Below, in pieces: positions 26,808-33,542 of a stretch of 64,000 nucleotides of DNA. A program made the position numbers and the translations under genes. Within the stretch, counting starts at the first letter, position 1. The number at the start of each line of letters is the position of its first letter. A model generated the notes under the pieces. The model saw only the letters and a list, made by a program, of their open reading frames with translations. It was not told the DNA's origin and searched no databases. The stretch is from the NCBI GenBank assembly GCA_017515325.1, contig JAFWGA010000039.1:1-64000 (forward strand). The letters are read 5' to 3'. The stretch is from Blautia sp. (GTDB taxonomy: Bacteria > Bacillota > Clostridia > Lachnospirales > Lachnospiraceae).

Positions 26808-27779
26808 TTACGGGTGTCTGACACATATTTTGGAATCATTCATTATCAAAACTTCATTGTTTAACATATTAAGTCGCTTTTTTATTCTCCATTGCTGTAA
26901 TTTTAGTTCATTTGTTAACGGAGATAAAAGGAGTAGAGATCCTTTGCTTAGCGACTGAACTCTTTCGGCTAATATCGTTAGTATTTTATAATGATTTTCA
27001 TTAAATAATCGTTCTGCTTCTGCTTTGGAAAAATCAAACCGCACAATAGGGTCTGGGTGTTCATTATGCAAATTAACATCATACCAGCTCAAAGCAGTTT
27101 CTATGTTAACTATCTCTGTATATGATTTAATTACAAAAATAAACGGTAAATAATCAACTTCATATTTGTTAATCCAATATTTTACTGCGGAAGTATCAGC
27201 ATCTATCTCTTTTGCCTGATTTAATATTCCTTTATAAGAATAGCATAAAAAGGCGTTTCTATTATTTTCTATAATAGCAGAATATGGAATTGAAACCTGA
27301 TAATCACTCAGAAAATACTTTGTTTGTTCAAGTACGGCACTGATGTAGCAGTGTTTACGCTGAGCATGAAAGTACTCATGAAGGGTGATAAATCTTATCA
27401 ATGAAAAAAATATTTCTTCACACTCAATATTGCTCCCTAAAATATCATTGATTTTTTTCTTTGTAGGTTCATCCAATATTATTTTTATACTGTCATATAA
27501 CTTGTTAATTTCGCCTGTAAACCACGTAATACATTTCTCCTCAAAGTGATATGATGCGTTTATTATTTCTTGCTCATCTGAAATTACAATACCATTTTTT
27601 AGATCAATATACTCGATATCTTCTTGTACATCATCAATACATTCCTTTGATATGTTCAAGGCTTGTTGATATATTTTTCTTAGATTTTCTCGTTTTAATT
27701 CTATAATTTCAGATACATCACTGAATGCTTCAAAATTATTTAATTTATTATTGTGCCGAAATTTAATATTTATCTTCAT
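26808..27779 (-). CDS. putative zinc metallopeptidase (HEXXH), no signal peptide
   Basis: 323 residues, AT-rich, no membrane segment. The motif ITLHEYFHAQRKH places His134, Glu135 and His138 as a zinc-binding HEXXH. About 55 residues later, AKEIDADTSAVKYW gives a candidate third ligand (Glu191) in an ExxxD context reminiscent of M48-type gluzincins. Residues 1-110 are helical and rich in Ile/Glu. I do not recognise a named family. It lies between the Rpn gene and the recombinase, on the recombinase strand, 33 bp downstream of it. An AAGGA site precedes the ATG. A role in mobile-element biology or defence is speculative. Confidence 0.65.
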   Translation of the reverse strand: MKINIKFRHNNKLNNFEAFSDVSEIIELKRENLRKIYQQALNISKECIDDVQEDIEYIDLKNGIVISDEQEIINASYHFEEKCITWFTGEINKLYDSIKIILDEPTKKKINDILGSNIECEEIFFSLIRFITLHEYFHAQRKHCYISAVLEQTKYFLSDYQVSIPYSAIIENNRNAFLCYSYKGILNQAKEIDADTSAVKYWINKYEVDYLPFIFVIKSYTEIVNIETALSWYDVNLHNEHPDPIVRFDFSKAEAERLFNENHYKILTILAERVQSLSKGSLLLLSPLTNELKLQQWRIKKRLNMLNNEVLIMNDSKICVRHP

Positions 27780-27812
27780 TCTATATTCCTTATATAATTA
27801 TTGCTATTACTT

Positions 27813-29030
27813 TTACAGACTAAAGGTCATTATCTTCTCCAATTGTTCTGTTAATTCCCTCACTGTCCTATGACCGTAAACTCCATTGGTTACATCATTC
27901 CGAAGACTGTGTCCCATCATCCGCTTCCTATCAGCTTCATTCACAGAAAAGCTCTCACAGAGTCTACTAAACGTATGCCGACAGGAATGAGGTGTATGGT
28001 ATCTCTCCCCGCCATCTATACCCAGCTCAAACAATTTATCTTTCATATCGAACCGGAACCGACCAGATCCTTTTCCACAGAAGAATGAACCATCCAAATC
28101 TTTAACCAGATCCTTTATCGCGCTGTGGATGGGTACGATCCGATCTCTCCCAGCCTCTGTCTTAAACCCACCTTGAAAGAATCCCTTATCCAAATTTATC
28201 TGAAAATTCTCAGCTTTATATTCATTGACTCTAAACCCGCTATAACACATCACCAGAATATTCTTAACCACAGGATCATCTTTTTTCTCCCAGAGCTTTT
28301 TTAGCTCCTCATCCGTGAAGTCTTGATGATGTTCCTCTTCCTTAGCCGCAGGCATCTCCACATAACGACCAGTCTCCTTATTACACCATCCTCTCGGATA
28401 GGCATACTTCCAGATCTGATGAGCCAAAGTCACTACCCTCGACAAAGTTGTCTTACTGAATCCTTCATCAGCCTGTTGATTAACCATCTCCTGAAGACTA
28501 TCTACAGTTATCTCATCCAGGGTTAGCTTATAAAATGGCTTAAATCTTTTATAGGCAGAATCTGTTGATCGTCTGGCAGCCACCGACAGTTTTCTTTGCG
28601 CATGCTCACCAAATTTATGCTCATAGAAGGAAGCATATACCTCTTCAAAGGTAGGTACCTCAGAGTCCTTCTTCTTTTTGTCGAGGAACTCCCCGTTCTT
28701 TATCTTCTCCATGTCGTCCAGAACTTGCTGGCAGTAATCACAGAGGATTTCCTTTGTCTCAGGTAATTCTATCGGCGTTCCCCCATCAACCAGCTCCTCC
28801 ATACCACTCTTATACATCCCAGCATGGAAAAGAGCCAGAACCTTCAAACCAGAGTCCCAGGAAGCCACATAACAAATAGCCGGAGGACGTTTCCATCCAG
28901 TTTTTTCTTCACCTTCAGTCGTCTGATAAAAAACCGCAGGTGGATGCACCGCATATGGCCGCCGTCTCCCTTCTCCAAGATTTCTTATAGTTCCAAAGCC
29001 TGACGGAAGACGGTGCCTGCCATTTATCAT
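27813..29030 (-). CDS. tyrosine recombinase (phage-integrase family)
   Basis: 405 residues. Residues 1-110 form an unusual N-terminal part (RLPSGFGTIRNLGEGRRRPY then a CDYC pair), typical of Clostridial integrase-like proteins with an AP2-like arm-binding start. Residues 125-220 are the core-binding domain. Residues 235-395 are the catalytic domain, with Arg267 (YSGFRVNEY), His348-x-x-Arg351 (HSCRHTFSR), His374 (MMGHS) and Tyr385 (NGVYGHRTV). All catalytic residues are present. No phage or conjugation genes flank it. Instead, a repeat array and two inverted pilin genes adjoin it, which suggests a local DNA-inversion role. A GGAAGGAG site precedes the start. Confidence 0.9.
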   Translation of the reverse strand: MINGRHRLPSGFGTIRNLGEGRRRPYAVHPPAVFYQTTEGEEKTGWKRPPAICYVASWDSGLKVLALFHAGMYKSGMEELVDGGTPIELPETKEILCDYCQQVLDDMEKIKNGEFLDKKKKDSEVPTFEEVYASFYEHKFGEHAQRKLSVAARRSTDSAYKRFKPFYKLTLDEITVDSLQEMVNQQADEGFSKTTLSRVVTLAHQIWKYAYPRGWCNKETGRYVEMPAAKEEEHHQDFTDEELKKLWEKKDDPVVKNILVMCYSGFRVNEYKAENFQINLDKGFFQGGFKTEAGRDRIVPIHSAIKDLVKDLDGSFFCGKGSGRFRFDMKDKLFELGIDGGERYHTPHSCRHTFSRLCESFSVNEADRKRMMGHSLRNDVTNGVYGHRTVRELTEQLEKIMTFSL

Positions 29031-29058
29031 AGGGTTTTATCTCCTTCCTTTGACGGAC

Positions 29059-29210
29059 ATGCTCCGCAGGGATGGGAGATTTGTGGCGGAGCATGAGCAA
29101 CTGGTCACAAATACGGCGAACTGGTCACAGTTATGAAGTGCGAATTTACTGGCTTTATGCCCACTTGTATGTCCTTCTGACTGGTCACAAAAACATACAA
29201 CTGGTCACAA
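29059..29210. promoter_or_regulatory. phased array of CTGGTCACA repeats and inverted repeats between recombinase and pilin
   Basis: Four identical CTGGTCACA units start at 29101, 29121, 29181 and 29201, so spacings are 20, 60 and 20 bp, multiples of about two helical turns. A 9-bp inverted repeat ATGCTCCGC/GCGGAGCAT lies at 29059-29067 and 29086-29094. An 8-bp inverted repeat TTGTATGT/ACATACAA at 29165-29172 and 29193-29200 brackets the third unit. The region separates the divergently read recombinase and the plus-strand pilin. It looks like recombinase arm sites or an operator cluster. That reading is inferred. Confidence 0.75.
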
Positions 29211-29245
29211 AGGTTTTATCTCAAAGCCGGTAAGACAGGGAATTT

Positions 29246-29263
29246 ATGAGATTGCGACGATGA
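29246..29263 (+). CDS. possible five-codon leader frame overlapping the pilin start
   Basis: An ATG preceded by CAGGGA opens MRLRR and stops at a TGA that overlaps the pilin ATG at 29260 (ATGA). The AGGGA is better placed for this leader than for the pilin. It is either a translational-coupling leader or a by-product of a shuffled 5' end. Confidence 0.35.
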   Translation: MRLRR

Positions 29264-29328
29264 CGGCTTTAGTCATCGCGATGGTAATGGTAGTGGGGAC
29301 CATGAGTATGGCTGGTGCTGCAAACGGA
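29259..29328 (+). repeat. left copy of 70-bp inverted repeat over pilin signal-peptide codons
   Basis: It matches the reverse complement of 32985-33054 at 66 of 70 positions. It contains the palindrome CATCGCGATG and the symmetric element ATGGT-N7-ACCAT. The four differences all change amino acids or lie at the start. No synonymous difference is seen. Confidence 0.92.
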
Positions 29329-30888
29329 AATCTTATTCCGGATTCATCTGTAACCATAAGTGGTCTGGAAGACCAGGATGTAGTAAACCTTTATCAGGTA
29401 TTCAAGTGGGATGACGTAAACGGTTGGTCACTTACTGATGATTTTGAAGATCTTGATACTACTAACCTTGCAAACATCCAGGCAATTATTGATAATGATA
29501 CGACAAATACTCCAATCCAACTTACAAAAGCTGAGCTTGAAGCTCTTGCGACTTATGCTAAAGAAAATAACTTGTCTCCTACTTCAGGAGTTGCTTCCGG
29601 AGCTGATTTCACGAAGTCTGGTCTGGAACCCGGTATGTATTTAGCGCTAGTTGAGCCGAAGACAGCTGGAGTTATCTATAATCCTCTTGTTGTTTCAGTC
29701 GATTATAAGGATAATGAATCTAATGAAATCGATGCTTCTTCTGCCAAAATGGGAAGCGATTCTGCTGTCGCAAAGAAAGATACTGTTACGGTAGAAAAGG
29801 TAGCAAACGATTATACACATAACACGAATGACTATGTACAATTTACTGTAACTACCACTATTCCTGTCTACGCTGATTCCTATGTTAATCCTAAGTTCAA
29901 TGTAACTGATACTTTATCAACCACTGGACTTAAGGGTGTTGTTAATACAGATGATCATAAGTTTGAAGTGGAAGCTGGTTCAGTAAAATATACAGGCACT
30001 CCGAGCGATGGCTTCACTTCTTTTACACTTACATTTGATACTGAAGATATCGCAGCCTTGACAACCCCACAGAGCGTTACAATTAAATATTGGGCTCAGA
30101 TTACCTCTGATGCTCCATTTACTGTTAATGAAGAGACAAATGATGTAACGGTAGAGTATTCTAACAATCCAAAGAACGATCAGGATTATGACACTCTTTA
30201 TGACGAGACCAAACATTGGACATTTGATATAGATGGTAGCCTCTTTGGTGATTCTAGCTATACAACTGGTGAAGTTGTAAAGATTGGCGTTGACGAGAAC
30301 GGACATATTCTTGAGAGCATGGTTGAATTGGACAATGGTTCTGAGCATGGTGCATTGGCAGATGCTGTATTTGGACTATATCCTGAAGGAACTACTGAGT
30401 TTACTGATGCTAACCTTTACAAGAATAAACAATATCAGAGTGGATGCAAGGTCACTACGACTGCTGATGGTTTGATGGAAATCAAAGGTCTTGACGAAGG
30501 CACCTACATCTTGAAAGAAATTTCAGCTCCTGCTGGATATATTAAAGATCAAAATGAGCATACGATTGTAATTGACGCAACTTATAGTGAAAAAGAATAT
30601 AGCAAAGTGATCAACGGGAAAACTGTATATTATAAGGTTAAAACTCTTGATTCTTATACTGTCACCATTGATGGCAAGAAAACATCAACCTATACCATGA
30701 CTCTTTCTGGTCCGGCAATTAGTTCCGTCACACCTGGTGATAGCTCCTCTGAAATCCAGAATACAAAGGGTGTCGAGCTTCCCAGCACTGGTGGAATGGG
30801 TACCACACTCTTCTATGCGATTGGTGCGATCCTCGTACTTGGTGCAGGCATCCTTCTTGTCTCCAAGAGGAGAATGAGTGCTAACTAA
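29260..30888 (+). CDS. LPXTG-anchored SpaH/EbpB-type major pilin, plus-strand copy
   Basis: 542 residues. A truncated signal peptide (MTALVIAMVMVVGTMSMAGA) lacks the basic MKHFKKM start found in its minus-strand partner. Then come an N-terminal pilin domain, isopeptide-type beta domains (DTVTVEKVANDYTHNTNDYV), an E-box-like YILKEISAPAGY at about 414, and the sorting signal LPSTGG at 507 with a membrane helix and KRRMSAN tail. Sortase would join such subunits into a pilus and anchor it to peptidoglycan. No sortase gene is in the window. The weak start (AGGGA serves a leader frame instead) suggests this copy is silent in the present orientation. Confidence 0.85.
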   Translation: MTALVIAMVMVVGTMSMAGAANGNLIPDSSVTISGLEDQDVVNLYQVFKWDDVNGWSLTDDFEDLDTTNLANIQAIIDNDTTNTPIQLTKAELEALATYAKENNLSPTSGVASGADFTKSGLEPGMYLALVEPKTAGVIYNPLVVSVDYKDNESNEIDASSAKMGSDSAVAKKDTVTVEKVANDYTHNTNDYVQFTVTTTIPVYADSYVNPKFNVTDTLSTTGLKGVVNTDDHKFEVEAGSVKYTGTPSDGFTSFTLTFDTEDIAALTTPQSVTIKYWAQITSDAPFTVNEETNDVTVEYSNNPKNDQDYDTLYDETKHWTFDIDGSLFGDSSYTTGEVVKIGVDENGHILESMVELDNGSEHGALADAVFGLYPEGTTEFTDANLYKNKQYQSGCKVTTTADGLMEIKGLDEGTYILKEISAPAGYIKDQNEHTIVIDATYSEKEYSKVINGKTVYYKVKTLDSYTVTIDGKKTSTYTMTLSGPAISSVTPGDSSSEIQNTKGVELPSTGGMGTTLFYAIGAILVLGAGILLVSKRRMSAN

Positions 30889-30920
30889 TCTTTAACCCCG
30901 TAGCAAAATAAGTAACCTTT

Positions 30921-30951
30921 CAGCCGGGGAGGTCTACCCTCCTCCCGGCTG
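30921..30951 (+). terminator. GC-rich hairpin after plus-strand pilin
   Basis: The arms CAGCCGGG and CCCGGCTG plus GAGG/CCTC form a strong stem 33 bp after the stop. There is no T run, so it may stabilise the transcript rather than terminate it. Confidence 0.55.
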
Positions 30952-30970
30952 ATCGGAAAGCAATAGCGAG

Positions 30971-31014
30971 ACGCTGCAACTGCTCTATAAGCTGTGGGTA
31001 GTTGCAGCGTTTTT
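30971..31014 (+). terminator. rho-independent terminator of plus-strand pilin
   Basis: A 10-bp stem ACGCTGCAAC/GTTGCAGCGT is followed directly by TTTTT. Confidence 0.9.
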
Positions 31015-31063
31015 ACGTTCCCTTCACCTCTATATAATCATTTGTATAGAGAAATCTCAGAAT

Positions 31064-31102
31064 GAAAAAAGAGAAGACCAGGCCAACAGACCTGATCTTC
31101 TC
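31064..31102 (-). terminator. rho-independent terminator of minus-strand pilin
   Basis: A 12-bp near-perfect stem (31071-31082 with 31091-31102) is followed on the minus strand by a T run (AAAAAA on the plus strand at 31065-31070). Confidence 0.88.
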
Positions 31103-31205
31103 CATACCCCGGCTAACCTCAGTGTTTCTGGAATAGCTGGTTTTCTTTACTTGTTAGTCAGGCGACGATATGGAAAACGTCTTCTTTCTAAACATTGATT
31201 GTTTC

Positions 31206-33071
31206 TTAGTTCGCAGACATTCTCCTCTTGCTTACCAGAAGGATGCCAGCACCGAGAACAAGGATAGCACCGATTGCATAGAACAGGGTTGTACCCATTC
31301 CACCAGTGGAAGGAAGCTCTACGCCCTTGGTATTTGCAAGCTCTTTGTCGGAACTGTCAATAGAACGAGAAACACTCATGGTCGTTCCATCAGCACTGTT
31401 TTCCATTGTATAGGATGTTGTGCTTCCACCGATTGTTACAGAATAACTTACAAGCTCATTCGTCACATGAGTTGTTGTAATCTGTTTTCCATCAGCTGTA
31501 TAGGAAACAGTAACTTCTTTGTTTTCATTAATCTTCGCGCTGATAACAACAGGTACATAATCCTGAAGAGCAATATATCCCGTAGGAGCAGTATCCTCTT
31601 TCAACCAGTAGTTGCCAGCATCAAGACCCTTGATAGTGATACGTCCTGTTGAATCGGATACAGCTGTTCTTCCCTGATTATTTCCATCTTTGTATGGTGT
31701 ATCTGGTTTGCCATCGTCATCAGAATCGATATAAAGAGTAAACGTTGCACCTTCCAGAGCAGCGTGCTCTACTTCATTATTCCAGGCATAGCTCTTCATA
31801 GAAACAATCGGCTCACCGTCCTTATCAACACCGATCTTTATTGCTTCTGTAGAGGACTCACTGCCATACTTAGAGCCAAAAAGATTAGCGTCGATAGAGA
31901 ATGTGAAATGGTTTGTTTCGTTTTCCAAGAGTCCATAACCAGTTGTATCATCCGGTTTAGTTGAGAAGTTAAGATCTACAGTATTGTTTTCCTGGTTTAC
32001 AGTATAAGCAGCCTCATCAGTTACTACAGCTTTATAAACGATAGTAATTTTCTGTCCAGCCGCCCCTACTTGACGAAGGTAAGCCTCTGTGAACTGAATT
32101 GTGTATTCATCATCATCAACAGCACCATCAGTCAAGATGTAAGCACCGTCTGTTAACGCAGATGCATAGGTAACAGTATTGCTTCCACTCAGAAGGTTGT
32201 CTGTATCGGTATAGGAAGCCGTCTCAGCAGCAAAAACCTTCGGAGCAGCAGAAATCTTAAGCCCAGTCAAAGTATCATGGAGCTTAAATACAGGAGCATC
32301 GTAGTTATCACCGAATCTCGGGATCGTAGTTGTTACGGTATATGTGATCTCTTCGCCAATGTCAGTGGTATGAGCAGAATTATCAGTAGCCTGATCATTC
32401 TCATTTGTCAAGTTAACAGGTTCATCACTACCTGTAGCGGTCTTGTTTAACGGAATAGTGGATTTCTTAGCCATACCTTTATTATAATAGGTTGGCTTGT
32501 CAGCGGAAACCGCAATGGAATAGCTTTCATCAGGTGTCTCATTGTTTCCATAGAAGTTTGCTGCAACAAAAATAGGATTGTACATTGTACCAGGTTTACC
32601 AGGAGTAACAATTACCATGTACAGACCAGGATCCTGATTCTGAACGGACCATTCGCCAGTACTTGTAAGAGCCATGTTTTCCCCTTTTGCGGTACCTAAA
32701 GCATTAGCAAGGGTAGCAGCATCTGTACTATCGATTTGACCTGCACCATCTGCTGTACCAACAATTTTACGAAGAAGAGCTTTGTTAGCAGCCGTGGTTG
32801 TATCATCATTGAAAGTTACACCATTAGCCCATGCCCATCCAATAGGAGTACTATTTGCAGCATCTGTTTCATTAATTGTATGTTCCAAATCCCAATCAAT
32901 GATATGATAATAAGTTACAGTGTCGCCTTCATCGAGACCAGAGACTGTAAGGGTGCTGTTCCAGTTAAGGTCGCCAGGATTTACTCCGTTTGCAGCACCA
33001 GCCATGTTCATGGTCCCCAGTACCATTACCATCGCGATGACTAAAGCCATCATCTTCTTAAAATGTTTCAT
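31206..33071 (-). CDS. LPXTG-anchored SpaH/EbpB-type major pilin, minus-strand copy
   Basis: 621 residues. The complete signal peptide MKHFKKMMALVIAMVMVLGT ends near AGAA. Extracellular pilin domains follow: WSVQNQDPGLYMVIV and, after the Lys-rich KKSTIPLNKTATG, EEITYTVTTTIPRFGDNYD. An E-box-like YWLKEDTAPTGYIAL occurs near 485. A LPSTGG sorting signal at 586 precedes a membrane helix and a KRRMSAN tail. The last 43 residues equal those of the plus-strand pilin. A strong GAGAGGGAAAGC site precedes the ATG, so this is the copy in the expressed position. It converges with the other pilin, with both terminators between them. Confidence 0.92.
   Translation of the reverse strand: MKHFKKMMALVIAMVMVLGTMNMAGAANGVNPGDLNWNSTLTVSGLDEGDTVTYYHIIDWDLEHTINETDAANSTPIGWAWANGVTFNDDTTTAANKALLRKIVGTADGAGQIDSTDAATLANALGTAKGENMALTSTGEWSVQNQDPGLYMVIVTPGKPGTMYNPIFVAANFYGNNETPDESYSIAVSADKPTYYNKGMAKKSTIPLNKTATGSDEPVNLTNENDQATDNSAHTTDIGEEITYTVTTTIPRFGDNYDAPVFKLHDTLTGLKISAAPKVFAAETASYTDTDNLLSGSNTVTYASALTDGAYILTDGAVDDDEYTIQFTEAYLRQVGAAGQKITIVYKAVVTDEAAYTVNQENNTVDLNFSTKPDDTTGYGLLENETNHFTFSIDANLFGSKYGSESSTEAIKIGVDKDGEPIVSMKSYAWNNEVEHAALEGATFTLYIDSDDDGKPDTPYKDGNNQGRTAVSDSTGRITIKGLDAGNYWLKEDTAPTGYIALQDYVPVVISAKINENKEVTVSYTADGKQITTTHVTNELVSYSVTIGGSTTSYTMENSADGTTMSVSRSIDSSDKELANTKGVELPSTGGMGTTLFYAIGAILVLGAGILLVSKRRMSAN
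32985..33054 (-). repeat. right copy of 70-bp inverted repeat over pilin signal-peptide codons
   Basis: Inverted partner of 29259-29328 (66/70). Inversion between the two would swap the pilin bodies 29329-32984 relative to the intact start at 33071. Confidence 0.92.
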
Positions 33072-33542
33072 AAGCTTTCCCTCTCTTTGTATGAAAACTT
33101 AGTTGCCAGTTACTTTCCCTGCAAAGAAAGCAAAGGATGATCCATGTTCCGTTTCCAACCGTGACAACCACAACAGCGGTAAGTCTCTACTCATGTCTCA
33201 AGTATCTTTTTCTTTCCTTGCACATACTTTTATCTTAGTCGACGGGGAACCCCTTCTACAGACGGATCCCGTTAAACCTGATACTCTCTCCGTTCCTGTC
33301 TTCCCCTATCGATAAAATAAACAACGGAAAAATGCGTTTCCTGGTTACTTCCCCTTCCCGTGGTTCTGGTCTGTCTTTTGGCTACCCTGTCCTTCCCGGG
33401 AAGGGGAGTCCTCTGGGTGAGGCTCTCCCCATAGAACGGCATCGTCCCGGGTTAATTGGCCTGCCCCTGGTGCGGGAAAGGCGGATCAGCTGCTTCATCG
33501 CATCATTTATGGGAATCACCTCCTTTCCTTTAAAACCGAGAA
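33072..33542 (-). promoter_or_regulatory. 471-bp leader region upstream of the expressed pilin
   Basis: It lies between the stop of the upstream adhesin gene and the pilin start, read on the minus strand. A possible -10 (TAAGAT) lies near 33235. The perfect palindrome CCTTCCCGGGAAGG at 33389-33402 and a GGGGAG/CTCCCC stem with an inner CCTC/GAGG pair just beside it indicate structured RNA. A strong AAAGGAGG at about 33523-33530 precedes a 38-codon frame (33391-33507) that starts MKQLIRLSRTRGR. I cannot tell whether that frame is translated. No known riboswitch consensus was recognised. Confidence 0.45.

Noticed and set aside
27813-29030. Integrase as the marker of a prophage or integrative element
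   Set aside because: No phage structural, replication or conjugation genes lie within the window, and no tRNA attachment site was seen. A local inversion role fits better.
29101-29210. CRISPR-like array of CTGGTCACA repeats
   Set aside because: Units are only 9 bp with 11- and 51-bp gaps, too short and too few for CRISPR. There are no cas genes.
33072-33310. c-di-GMP riboswitch upstream of the pilin
   Set aside because: Pilin leaders often carry one, but I could not find the conserved core sequence on the minus strand.
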